Source of the DNA: Paraburkholderia sp. CNPSo 3274
GTDB lineage: Bacteria > Pseudomonadota > Gammaproteobacteria > Burkholderiales > Burkholderiaceae
Length of the DNA stretch: 64,000 nt
Assembly (NCBI RefSeq): GCF_024206475.1
Contig: NZ_JAMBPR010000040.1
Location: 21,798-85,797, forward strand
Direction: 5' to 3'
Shown: positions 40,763-49,199 of the stretch, piece by piece
Layout: each line of letters starts with the position of its first letter
Position numbering within the stretch: position 1 is the first letter of the stretch
Program-made: the position numbers and the translations under genes
The notes under the pieces: generated by a model
What the model saw: only the letters and a program-made list of their open reading frames with translations
Database searches by the model: none
What the model was told of the DNA's origin: nothing

Positions 40763-43700
40763 GCCAGAAGAACCGCCTCGGCGCCGGTGGGCGCGTGAAC
40801 CGCGCGATTCCGCTGAACTTCACCTTCAACGGCCGCACGTATCAGGGCTTCCAGGGCGACACGCTCGCCTCGGCGCTGCTCGCCAACGACGTGCATTTCG
40901 TCGCGCGCAGTTTCAAGTACCATCGCCCGCGCGGCATCATGACCGCGGACGTGGCCGAGCCGAACGCTATCGTGCAACTCGAGCGCGGCGCGTATACGGT
41001 GCCCAATGCGCGAGCGACCGAAGTCGAGTTGTACCAGGGGCTCATTGCGACGAGCGTGAACGCCGAGCCTAGCCTCGAAAACGATCGCATGGCGATCAAC
41101 CAGAAGTTCTCGCGCTTTCTGCCTGCGGGCTTCTACTATAAGACCTTCATGTGGCCGCGCAAATGGTGGCCGAAATACGAGGAAAAGATTCGCGACGCCG
41201 CGGGTCTCGGCAAAGCGCCCGAAGTGCGCGACCCCGACCGCTACGACAAATGCTTCGCGCATTGCGACGTCCTCGTGGTCGGCGGCGGCCCCGCCGGTCT
41301 CGCAGCCGCGCATACGGCGGGCGCATCCGGCGCACGCGTGATTCTGGTGGACGACCAGCGCGAACTGGGCGGCAGCCTGCTGTCGTGCAAGGCCGATATC
41401 GACGGACGTCCCGCGCTCCACTGGGTCGAGAAGATCGAAGCCGAATTCAAGCAAATGCCCGACGTGAAGATCCTTTCGCGCAGCACGGCTTTCGGCTATC
41501 AGGATCACAACCTCGTGACCGTTACGCAGCGTTTGACGGAGCATCTGCCGGTATCCACGCGCCAGGGTACGCGCGAACTGTTGTGGAAAATCCGCGCCAA
41601 ACGCGTGATTCTCGCGACGGGTGCGCACGAGCGTCCCATCGTGTTCGGCAACAACGATCTGCCGGGCATCATGCAGGCCTCGGCGGTATCGACCTATATC
41701 CATCGCTATGGCGTGTTGCCGGGCCGCAATGCGGTCGTGTTCACGAACAACGACTCGGGCTACCGTTGTGCGCTCGACCTGAAGACATGCGGAGCGACTG
41801 TCACGGTCGTCGATTCGCGCACCCAGGGCAACGGCGCATTGCAGGCCGCCGCGCGCCGCCAGGGCGTGAAGGTGATGTACAACGCGGCCATCAACTGTGC
41901 GCACGGCAAGCAGCGCGTGAGTTCAGTCGATGTGGTGGGCTACACGAACGGGCAAGCCGGTGCGCGGCAGGCCACGCTCGCATGCGATCTCGTTGCCGTG
42001 TCGGGCGGCTTCAGCCCGGTGCTCCACCTCTTCGCGCAGTCGGGCGGCAAGGCGCACTGGAGCGACGCGAAGGCGTGCTTCATGCCGGGCAAGCGGGTGC
42101 AGGAGGAAGTGAGCGTTGGCGCGGCGGTGGGCGAATTCGGGCTTGCCCGAGCGCTCACGCAGGGTGTGGACGGCGGCATCGACGCGGCGAAGTCGCTCGG
42201 CTTGCCGCTCAAGCGGCCCGCTGTGCCCAAGGCCGCCGAGCTCGAAGAAACGCCGCTGCAGGCGCTGTGGCTCGTGGGCAGCCGCAAGGATGCGGCGCGC
42301 GGTCCGAAGCAATTCGTCGATTTCCAGAACGACGTTTCGGCAGCGGACATTCTGCTCGCCGCGCGCGAAGGCTTCGAGTCGGTCGAGCACGTGAAGCGTT
42401 ACACGGCCATGGGCTTCGGCACCGACCAGGGCAAGCTCGGCAATATCAACGGCATGGCGATTCTCGCCAGCGCGCTCGGCAAGACGATTCCCGAAACGGG
42501 CACGACGACGTTCCGCCCGAACTACACGCCCGTCACGTTCGGCACGTTCGCGGGGCGGGAACTCGGCGACATGCTCGACCCGATCCGCAAGACCTGCATT
42601 CACGAGTGGCACGTGCAGCATGGCGCGCAGTTCGAGGACGTGGGCAACTGGAAGCGCCCGTGGTACTACCCGAAGAGCGGTGAGAATCTGCACGCGGCCG
42701 TGAAGCGCGAGTGTCTTGCGGTGCGCAATAGCGTCGGTATTCTCGATGCTTCCACGCTGGGCAAGATCGACATTCAGGGGCCCGACGCCGCGAAGCTGCT
42801 CAACTGGGTCTATACGAACCCGTGGCTCAAACTCGAAGTGGGCAAGTGCCGTTATGGCCTGATGCTCGACGAAAACGGCATGGTGTTCGACGACGGCGTG
42901 ACGGTGCGCCTCGGCCAGCAGCACTACATGATGACGACCACCACGGGCGGCGCGGCGCGCGTGCTCACGTGGCTCGAACGCTGGCTGCAGACCGAATGGC
43001 CCGACATGAAGGTGCGTCTTGCTTCCGTCACCGACCACTGGGCGACGTTCGCCGTGGTCGGCCCGAAGAGCCGCAAGGTACTGCAGAAGGTGTGCAAGGA
43101 CATCGACTTCGACAACGCCGCGTTCCCGTTCATGTCGTATCGCAACGGCACGGTCGCGGGCGTGAAGTCGCGCGTCATGCGTATCAGCTTCTCGGGCGAG
43201 CTGGCCTATGAAGTGAACGTGCCGGCCAATGCAGGCCGCGCCGTATGGGAAGCGTTGATAGAAGCAGGCGCCGAGTTCGACATCACGCCGTACGGCACGG
43301 AAACGATGCATGTGCTCCGCGCGGAGAAGGGCTACATCATCGTGGGACAGGACACGGACGGGTCGGTCACGCCTTTCGACCTCGGCATGGGCGGTCTCGT
43401 CTCGCAGACGAAGGACTTCCTCGGCCGCCGCTCGCTCAAGCGCTCGGACACGGCCAAGGAAAACCGCAAGCAGTTCGTCGGATTGCTAACCGATGAAGCC
43501 CAGTATGTTCTGCCCGAAGGCGGCCAGATCATCGCGCCAGATGCGCAGGCGCGCTCCGACGGCACGACACCGATGATCGGTCACGTGACGTCGAGCTATT
43601 ACAGCCCGATCCTCCAGCGTTCCATCGCGCTTGCGGTCGTGCAGGGCGGCTTGAACAAGATGGGCGAGCGCGTGGTGATTCCCATGGCCGATGGCCGGCG

Positions 43701-43767
43701 CGTGAGCGCGCAGATCGCGAGCCCGATTTTCTACGACACGGAAGGAGTGCGTCAGCATGTTGAATGA
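40759..43767 (+). CDS. soxA: Sarcosine oxidase alpha subunit
   Basis: A 1002-residue subunit. Residues ~1-110 hold a 2Fe-2S-ferredoxin-like fold (FNGRTYQGFQGDTLASALLAN); ~165-580 hold an NAD-binding pyridine-nucleotide-disulfide-reductase-like region with VVGGGPAGLAAAHTAG; and ~610-990 is a GcvT-type aminomethyltransferase domain (VKRECLAVRNSVGILDASTLGKIDIQGPDAAKLLNWVYTNP and GTETMHVLRAEKGYI split between its halves). This last domain binds THF and captures the formaldehyde as methylene-THF, generating glycine. It overlaps soxD and is overlapped by soxG. Confidence 0.95.
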   Translation: MSQKNRLGAGGRVNRAIPLNFTFNGRTYQGFQGDTLASALLANDVHFVARSFKYHRPRGIMTADVAEPNAIVQLERGAYTVPNARATEVELYQGLIATSVNAEPSLENDRMAINQKFSRFLPAGFYYKTFMWPRKWWPKYEEKIRDAAGLGKAPEVRDPDRYDKCFAHCDVLVVGGGPAGLAAAHTAGASGARVILVDDQRELGGSLLSCKADIDGRPALHWVEKIEAEFKQMPDVKILSRSTAFGYQDHNLVTVTQRLTEHLPVSTRQGTRELLWKIRAKRVILATGAHERPIVFGNNDLPGIMQASAVSTYIHRYGVLPGRNAVVFTNNDSGYRCALDLKTCGATVTVVDSRTQGNGALQAAARRQGVKVMYNAAINCAHGKQRVSSVDVVGYTNGQAGARQATLACDLVAVSGGFSPVLHLFAQSGGKAHWSDAKACFMPGKRVQEEVSVGAAVGEFGLARALTQGVDGGIDAAKSLGLPLKRPAVPKAAELEETPLQALWLVGSRKDAARGPKQFVDFQNDVSAADILLAAREGFESVEHVKRYTAMGFGTDQGKLGNINGMAILASALGKTIPETGTTTFRPNYTPVTFGTFAGRELGDMLDPIRKTCIHEWHVQHGAQFEDVGNWKRPWYYPKSGENLHAAVKRECLAVRNSVGILDASTLGKIDIQGPDAAKLLNWVYTNPWLKLEVGKCRYGLMLDENGMVFDDGVTVRLGQQHYMMTTTTGGAARVLTWLERWLQTEWPDMKVRLASVTDHWATFAVVGPKSRKVLQKVCKDIDFDNAAFPFMSYRNGTVAGVKSRVMRISFSGELAYEVNVPANAGRAVWEALIEAGAEFDITPYGTETMHVLRAEKGYIIVGQDTDGSVTPFDLGMGGLVSQTKDFLGRRSLKRSDTAKENRKQFVGLLTDEAQYVLPEGGQIIAPDAQARSDGTTPMIGHVTSSYYSPILQRSIALAVVQGGLNKMGERVVIPMADGRRVSAQIASPIFYDTEGVRQHVE

Positions 43768-44392
43768 AACGAAAGACCCCCTGCCGGTCGCGGAGCGCGT
43801 CGTCGGCGTGCGCCTGGAGTCGCCGCTCGTTGGCGCAACGGATCTGATCAAGGCGCAGGAGGGACGCGCCTCGAAAGCGTTCGCCATGCGCGAGTTGCCG
43901 TTCCGGGACCTCGTGAACGTGCGCGGCGAATCGAGCGACCCGGCGTTCGTCGCGGCGTTCGCCAGCGTCGTGGGCTGCGAGCCGGCCGCCGCGCCGAACA
44001 CCGTCGCGCGCAGCGACCATTACGACGTGCTCTGGCTCGGACCCGACGAATGGCTCGTGCGCTCGCTCGCGCCCGTGCAAACAGGCATGCTCGAAGCGAA
44101 GCTGACCGCCGTGCTCGGCGACGCCTATGCGGCGGCCGTGGACATCGGCAGCGGCAACACGCTGATCGAGATCGAAGGCACGCGAGCGCGCGACGTGCTC
44201 TCGCGCGGCTGCCCGCTCGATCTGCATCCGCGCCTCTTCAAGCCGGGTCAATGCGCGCAGAGCGTGTATTTCAAGGCATCGATCGTGCTGATTCCCACGG
44301 GCGACGACCGCTTCGAAATCGTCGTGCGCCGCAGCTTCGCCGATTATTTCTGCCGCATCATGGTCGACGCCGCGGCGTCGGTCGCGCCATGA
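43757..44392 (+). CDS. soxG: Sarcosine oxidase gamma subunit
   Basis: A 211-residue subunit that caps the GcvT-like fold; conserved parts are LRDLVNVRGES-type (here FRDLVNVRGESSD), VLWLGPDEWLV and RGCPLDLHPRLF. It is needed for the assembled tetramer but carries no cofactor. Its start overlaps the end of soxA by 11 bases, and its end overlaps the FolB-like gene by an ATGA, so the five genes from soxB form one tightly coupled operon. Confidence 0.93.
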   Translation: MLNETKDPLPVAERVVGVRLESPLVGATDLIKAQEGRASKAFAMRELPFRDLVNVRGESSDPAFVAAFASVVGCEPAAAPNTVARSDHYDVLWLGPDEWLVRSLAPVQTGMLEAKLTAVLGDAYAAAVDIGSGNTLIEIEGTRARDVLSRGCPLDLHPRLFKPGQCAQSVYFKASIVLIPTGDDRFEIVVRRSFADYFCRIMVDAAASVAP

Positions 44393-44886
44393 AGATCGTC
44401 GATGCTGCGTTCGAGCCGGCGCTCGGCGCGCTGGGCGCAATCGGTGCGCTCGGCGCTCATGATGAGCCGCGCGGGCGCGGCTGGAGCGTATTCGTCGAAG
44501 CGTTGAGCGTGCCGGCGCGCATCGGCATCTATCCGCACGAGCACGGCTCCCCGCAGCCACTCGTGATCGACGCGCAGCTTGGCTATCGCTGCATGCCGCG
44601 AGAAAAGCGCTCGGCGGGTGAAGCAGGCGACTGGATCGACTACGACGGCTATTGCACGCGCCTTGCCGATTTTCTCGGGCGCAAGCCGCACACGCGGCTG
44701 CTCGAAACGCTGGTGGCGGACATTGCGGCGTTTTCGTTTCGCGAATGGCCCGCGCTGGAAACGCTCAGGCTCGCGGTCCACAAGCCGAAGATCCGGCCGG
44801 GCACGCGGCGCGTGGGCGTGGCGCTCGACTGGACACGCGCCGACTATCGGCAATGGATACGGGCTGACGGGGGCGGGCAGCCGTAG
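44389..44886 (+). CDS. FolB-like dihydroneopterin aldolase/epimerase family protein
   Basis: A 165-residue protein. After a Gly/Ala-rich N-terminus (~1-45), residues ~50-155 form a T-fold domain like FolB: VEALSVPARIGIYPHEHGSPQPLVIDAQLGY, WIDYDGYCTRLADFL and LRLAVHKPKIRPGTRRVGVAL, with the conserved active-site Glu and Lys equivalents in HEHG and HKPK. FolB makes 6-hydroxymethyl-dihydropterin for folate. Its translational coupling to soxG suggests it supplies or protects the folate that sarcosine oxidase loads with one-carbon units. It is distinct from housekeeping FolB (longer N-terminus) and its exact reaction is unproven. Confidence 0.75.
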   Translation: MKIVDAAFEPALGALGAIGALGAHDEPRGRGWSVFVEALSVPARIGIYPHEHGSPQPLVIDAQLGYRCMPREKRSAGEAGDWIDYDGYCTRLADFLGRKPHTRLLETLVADIAAFSFREWPALETLRLAVHKPKIRPGTRRVGVALDWTRADYRQWIRADGGGQP

Positions 44887-44907
44887 CAGGCAAGACGCGT
44901 AGCCCGA

Positions 44908-44933
44908 TGTCGGCACAAAGCAAGGGCGCGTCG
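44908..44933 (+). promoter_or_regulatory. Candidate GbdR box upstream of fdhA
   Basis: TGTCG at 44908 and CGTCG at 44929, a 21-bp-period direct repeat, ~130 bases upstream of fdhA. It matches the layout seen upstream of the porin and the importer ATPase. Confidence 0.45.
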
Positions 44934-45061
44934 CTTTTTGCACATCGTCGTATGCGGCGCTCAGGCTACGCTCGAAGCATCGTTGTCTTGCGCGCAGTCC
45001 GCGCGAGGTAACGTCATCTAGTGAGCAGCGTTGCGAGCTGCATCGAACAGGAGACAGCGAG

Positions 45062-46258
45062 ATGAGCGGTAATCGAGGCGTCGTGTATCAAGGGCCGGGC
45101 AAGGTCGAGGTGCAGAAGATCGCGTATCCGAAGATGGTCGATCCGAGCGGGCGCTCGATCGGCCATGGTGTCATTCTCAAGGTGGTGAGCACGAATATCT
45201 GCGGCTCGGACCAGCATATGGTGCGCGGGCGCACGACGGCGCCCGCAGGTCTCGTGCTGGGCCACGAAATCACCGGCGAAGTGGTGGAGGTCGGCAAGGA
45301 CGTCGAAACGCTGAAGATCGGCGACCTCGTTTCCGTGCCGTTCAATGTGGCCTGCGGGCGCTGCGCGATGTGCCGCGAGCAGCACACGGGCGTTTGCCTG
45401 AACGTGAACCCCTCGCGCGCGGGCGGCGCTTACGGTTATGTCGACATGGGCGGCTGGATTGGCGGCCAGGCCGAATACGTGCTCGTGCCGTATGCCGATT
45501 TCAACCTGCTGAAGTTTCCGTACCGCGACCAGGCGATGTCGAAGATCCGCGATCTCACGTGCCTCTCCGATATTCTGCCGACGGGCTATCACGGCGCGGT
45601 CACGGCGGGCGTGAAGCCGGGTTCGACGGTCTATATTGCGGGCGCGGGTCCGGTCGGGATGGCGGCCGCGGCTTCGGCGCGCCTGCTTGGCGCGGCCTGC
45701 ACGATCGTCGGCGACATCAATGCCGAGCGTCTCGCGCATGCGAAGGCAATGGGCTTCGAAGTGGTCGACCTTTCGAAAGACGCGACGCTCGGCGAGCAGA
45801 TCGAACAGATTCTTGGCAAGCCGGAAATCGATTGTGCCGTGGATTGCGTGGGCTTCGAAGCACACGGGCATGGCGCTTCCGGTCACTCGGAGGAAGCGCC
45901 GGCCACGGTGCTTAATTCACTCATGGAAATCACGCGGCCTGCGGGCATGATCGGCATTCCGGGGCTTTACGTGACCGACGATCCGGGCGCACGCGACGTG
46001 GCCGCGCAGCACGGCAGCCTGAGCATCCGTTTCGGCCTTGGCTGGGCTAAGTCGCATACGTTCCATACGGGGCAAACGCCCGTGCTCAAGTACAACCGCA
46101 ACCTCATGCAGGCGATTTTGTTCGACCGGCTGCCGATCGCCAAGATCGTTAATGTGTCGGTGATATCGCTCGATGAGGCGCCTGAGGGGTATAAAAAGTT
46201 TGATGGCGGCGCGCCGCGGAAGTTTGTGATTGATCCGCATGGGTTGCTGGCGGCTTAG
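45062..46258 (+). CDS. fdhA: Glutathione-independent formaldehyde dehydrogenase
   Basis: A 398-residue zinc alcohol-dehydrogenase-family enzyme of the Pseudomonas FdhA type. The catalytic zinc ligands include Cys47 (NICGSDQHM) and His68 (LGHE); the structural zinc Cys are 98, 101, 104 and 112 (CGRCAMCREQHTGVC). The nucleotide fold has AGAGPVGMAAAASARLLG. It oxidises formaldehyde to formate with tightly bound NAD+, without glutathione. It removes the formaldehyde made by betaine, dimethylglycine and sarcosine demethylation. It has its own promoter interval with a GbdR-like repeat. Confidence 0.94.
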   Translation: MSGNRGVVYQGPGKVEVQKIAYPKMVDPSGRSIGHGVILKVVSTNICGSDQHMVRGRTTAPAGLVLGHEITGEVVEVGKDVETLKIGDLVSVPFNVACGRCAMCREQHTGVCLNVNPSRAGGAYGYVDMGGWIGGQAEYVLVPYADFNLLKFPYRDQAMSKIRDLTCLSDILPTGYHGAVTAGVKPGSTVYIAGAGPVGMAAAASARLLGAACTIVGDINAERLAHAKAMGFEVVDLSKDATLGEQIEQILGKPEIDCAVDCVGFEAHGHGASGHSEEAPATVLNSLMEITRPAGMIGIPGLYVTDDPGARDVAAQHGSLSIRFGLGWAKSHTFHTGQTPVLKYNRNLMQAILFDRLPIAKIVNVSVISLDEAPEGYKKFDGGAPRKFVIDPHGLLAA

Positions 46259-46301
46259 TTTTTGTTTTTGGTTTTGGCTTTTGGCCGTTTTTTTGGGTTT
46301 T

Positions 46302-46372
46302 CTTGTTTTCGCGTCGGTCTGCCAGTGTTGCCCCTGTGCGGGGCAACACTGGCATACCACCGCGAAAACAAG
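46302..46372. repeat. Nested two-step inverted repeat between convergent genes
   Basis: Outer arms CTTGTTTTCGCG (46302-46313) and CGCGAAAACAAG (46361-46372) are perfect over 12 bp. Inner arms TGCCAGTGTTGCCCC (46320-46334) and GGGGCAACACTGGCA (46340-46354) are perfect over 15 bp with a 5-base loop. A symmetric 6+6-base internal mismatch separates them. It fills the gap between fdhA and the GbdR-like gene and may act as a terminator, yet no T-run follows either arm; it may also be a dispersed REP-like element. Confidence 0.85.
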
Positions 46373-46373
46373 T

Positions 46374-47396
46374 TCAAACGTGCACTGTTGCAGGCACAAC
46401 AGTAGCAGCAGGCGCATCCACGCCAGCAAGCGGCGCGACACGTTTACGCCGTTCACCAGTAGGCGCACTACCAAACGCATCCCGATAGCTCTTGCTAAAG
46501 TGACAAGCCGACTGAAAGCCGCAAGCCATCGTAATCTGCATAATCGACATATCGGTCTGCAACAGCAGTTCACGCGCACGCCGCAACCGCAGCGTTAAAT
46601 AGTAATGCGTAGGCGTCATACCGAGATGCTCATGAAAGAGCCGCTGCAATTGCCGCTGCGACATATTCGCAAGACGCGCGAGCTCTTCGCGCGAAAGCGG
46701 CTCTTCGATATTGTTCTCCATGAGCGAGATGACTTCGAAGAGCGACTTGTTCGCCGAACCGAGCCGCGCGACGAGCGGCATGCGCTGCTGGGCGGACGTA
46801 TCGCGCACATGCTCGACAACGAACTGCTCGGCGATCTGCGTCACGCGCGCCGTGCCCACGCGCGCGGTGATGAGGTGCAGCATCATGTCGAGCGGCGCGA
46901 TACCGCCGGTGCAAGTCACGCGCTCGCGGTCGATGACAAAGAGCTCCTTGAGAAAACGCGTGGACGGAAACTCTTCCTTCAGCGCCGACATGTTTTCCCA
47001 GTGGATCGCGCAGGCATACCCAGCTAGCAGCCCGGACTTCGCAAGCGCATAGGTCCCCGTGCACAGGCTGCCCAGCGCGACACCCATACGCGCGAAGCGG
47101 CGCAGCGCGGCGAGATGGGCGGGCGTGGTGGCCCGCTGCACATCGATGCCGCCGCAGACGAACACGATATCGGGCTGCCCCACACATTCGGCCGGGCCGG
47201 TGTCGATGGAAAGCCCGTTGCTCGACGCGACCGGGCCGCCCTCCGGGCTGATGATCGACCACCTGTAAAGCGGCTGTCCGCTCAGGTAGTTAGCCATACG
47301 AAGGACTTCGATCGCGTTCGTGAACGCGATCATCGTGAAGTCGGGCAGCGGCATGAACGCGAAGTGCGCAAACGACGCTGTGCGATCCGGCAGCAT
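46374..47396 (-). CDS. gbdR: GATase1-AraC regulator, GbdR-like
   Basis: A 340-residue regulator. Residues ~10-190 form a DJ-1/PfpI (GATase1-like) sensor domain (FAFMPLPDFTMIAFTNAIEVLRMANYLSG, GSLCTGTYALAKSGLL). The C-terminal AraC HTH (~220-320) contains LARLANMSQRQLQRLFHEHLGMTPTHYYLTLRLRRARELL. This architecture and these exact blocks typify GbdR of Pseudomonas, which senses glycine betaine and dimethylglycine and activates gbc, dgc, sox, glyA and related genes. It is divergent from glyA. A second regulator of the same family is at 62568, so which is the true GbdR is not certain; synteny favours this one. Confidence 0.85.
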   Translation of the reverse strand: MLPDRTASFAHFAFMPLPDFTMIAFTNAIEVLRMANYLSGQPLYRWSIISPEGGPVASSNGLSIDTGPAECVGQPDIVFVCGGIDVQRATTPAHLAALRRFARMGVALGSLCTGTYALAKSGLLAGYACAIHWENMSALKEEFPSTRFLKELFVIDRERVTCTGGIAPLDMMLHLITARVGTARVTQIAEQFVVEHVRDTSAQQRMPLVARLGSANKSLFEVISLMENNIEEPLSREELARLANMSQRQLQRLFHEHLGMTPTHYYLTLRLRRARELLLQTDMSIMQITMACGFQSACHFSKSYRDAFGSAPTGERRKRVAPLAGVDAPAATVVPATVHV

Positions 47397-47851
47397 GGGG
47401 GACGATTCCTTGTGATCGGTAGCCTGGTGCCCAGTGGAGGCCCGATGAGGCCGGGGGGCTGGCTACGCTACCGCAATTTTCGAGTTTGGCGGGTCCAGTG
47501 TGCCATGCGGCAAAACCCTGAGTCATCTGGACAAAAAAGCCCGGACGCGGGAAAAAGGACGAGGGTGCGGGATTGGTGCACTGCGATGCACGATAAATAA
47601 TTCGGATTGGGAAACATGGGGCACGGCGCACCGTTAGCGGGCGCCAAGCGGAGCCACTTGTGAAAAATGGACGCGGATGGCGGAAAAGGAAAAGAACGCG
47701 TCTGAATTTCGACGTTGAGCGCCAATTCGAACGACAAGAATAGAAGCGTCGGTCCCAAGCCGGTCAAGCGGGTTCACAGCCGCTGCAAAACCAGTCGCGA
47801 CGGGGCCTCCAGCATTGCAGGAAGTCCTTCATTCATCGTCACGGAAGCCCT
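47397..47851. other. Regulatory interval between gbdR-like gene and glyA (455 bp)
   Basis: No gene is supported. It includes short inverted repeat GTGCA-CTGCGA-TGCAC (47576-47591). It also has a pair TCGACGTTGAGCG (47709-47721) and AACGACAAGAA (47730-47740) which recurs, in swapped order, upstream of the betaine-importer binding-protein gene (59328-59361). In minus-strand sense these are CGTCG and TGTCG 22 bp apart, close to the 21-bp GbdR-type spacing. It lies ~110-140 bases before glyA. Confidence 0.55.
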
Positions 47852-49135
47852 ATGTCGAACACTCAACCTTTCTTTTCGCAAACGCTGGCGCAGCGCGATT
47901 CCGCAGTTCGCAGCAGCATCCTGAAAGAACTCGAGCGGCAGCAGTCGCAGGTCGAAATGATCGCGTCGGAAAACATTGTGTCGCGCGCCGTGCTCGAAGC
48001 CCAAGGCTCGGTGCTGACCAACAAGTACGCGGAAGGTTATCCGGGCAAGCGTTATTACGGCGGCTGCGAGTTCGCCGACGAGGTGGAAGCGCTTGCCATC
48101 AGCCGCATCAAGCGACTGTTCAACGCCGGTTTCGCCAACGTGCAGCCGCATTCGGGCGCACAGGCCAACGGCTCGGTCATGCTCGCGCTCGCCAAGCCGG
48201 GTGACACGGTGCTCGGCATGTCGCTCGACGCAGGCGGTCACCTCACGCATGGGGCCAAGCCGGCGCTTTCCGGCAAGTGGTTCAACGCCGTGCAGTACGG
48301 CGTGAACCGCGAAACCATGCTGATTGATTACGATCAGGTCGAAGAACTCGCGCAGCAGCACAAGCCCAGCCTCATCATCGCAGGCTTTTCCGCGTATCCG
48401 CGCGCACTCGACTTCGCGCGCTTTCGCGCCATCGCCGACTCGGTCGGCGCGAAACTGATGGTGGATATGGCGCATATCGCGGGCATCATCGCGGCGGGGC
48501 GTCATCAGAATCCCGTCGAGCACGCCCACGTGGTCACCTCCACCACCCACAAGACGCTGCGCGGCCCGCGTGGTGGCTTCGTGCTGACCAACGACGAGGA
48601 GATCGCGAAGAAGATCAACTCGGCTGTGTTCCCTGGCCTCCAGGGCGGCCCGCTCATGCACGTGATCGCGGGCAAGGCGGTGGCGTTCGGCGAAGCACTC
48701 GAAGCCAGCTTCAAGACCTATATCGACAGCGTGCTCGCCAATGCGAAGGCGCTGGGCGAGGTGCTGAAGGCGGGCGGCGTGGACCTCGTGACGGGCGGCA
48801 CCGACAACCATCTGCTGCTCGTCGATCTGCGGCCCAAGGGACTGAAGGGCAATCAGGTCGAGCAGGCGCTGGAGCGCGCCGGCATCACCTGCAACAAGAA
48901 CGGTATCCCGTTCGACGCCGAAAAGCCCACGGTCACCTCGGGCATTCGCCTCGGCACGCCCGCCGGCACGACGCGCGGTTTCGGCGTGGACGAGTTCCGC
49001 GAGATCGGCCGCCTGATTCTCGAAGTGTTCGACGCGCTGCGCGTACATCCCGAGGGCGACGCCGCCACCGAGCAGCGCGCGCGCCGCGAGATCTTCGCGC
49101 TGTGCGAGCGCTTCCCGATCTATACGCAGGCCTGA
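47852..49135 (+). CDS. glyA: Serine hydroxymethyltransferase
   Basis: A 427-residue PLP enzyme. The Schiff-base lysine is Lys234 in VTSTTHKTLRGPRGG. The KYAEGYPGKRYYGGCE and QPHSGAQAN blocks are conserved family motifs. It interconverts glycine and serine using methylene-THF. Here it joins sarcosine-derived glycine with the methylene-THF made by sarcosine oxidase to give serine, the substrate of SdaA. It is a cluster-dedicated copy (compare Pseudomonas glyA1); a housekeeping glyA is expected elsewhere. The end carries a 14-bp tandem duplication overlapping the stop codon. Confidence 0.97.
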   Translation: MSNTQPFFSQTLAQRDSAVRSSILKELERQQSQVEMIASENIVSRAVLEAQGSVLTNKYAEGYPGKRYYGGCEFADEVEALAISRIKRLFNAGFANVQPHSGAQANGSVMLALAKPGDTVLGMSLDAGGHLTHGAKPALSGKWFNAVQYGVNRETMLIDYDQVEELAQQHKPSLIIAGFSAYPRALDFARFRAIADSVGAKLMVDMAHIAGIIAAGRHQNPVEHAHVVTSTTHKTLRGPRGGFVLTNDEEIAKKINSAVFPGLQGGPLMHVIAGKAVAFGEALEASFKTYIDSVLANAKALGEVLKAGGVDLVTGGTDNHLLLVDLRPKGLKGNQVEQALERAGITCNKNGIPFDAEKPTVTSGIRLGTPAGTTRGFGVDEFREIGRLILEVFDALRVHPEGDAATEQRARREIFALCERFPIYTQA

Positions 49136-49153
49136 TTCAGCAGGCCTGATTCT
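49126..49153 (+). repeat. 14-bp tandem duplication over the glyA stop
   Basis: GCAGGCCTGATTCA followed directly by GCAGGCCTGATTCT. The first copy holds the glyA stop codon, and the second repeats it in another frame. It looks like a simple slippage duplication. Confidence 0.7.
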
Positions 49154-49199
49154 TCACACTACCGCCTTTCAATTTCATTTGAGCGTTTCGGAGCGGCTA

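Noticed and set aside
46320..46354. Simple intrinsic terminator for fdhA
   Set aside because: The 15-bp stem is strong, but neither strand has a following T-run and a second outer stem surrounds it. I report it as a nested repeat of unknown role.
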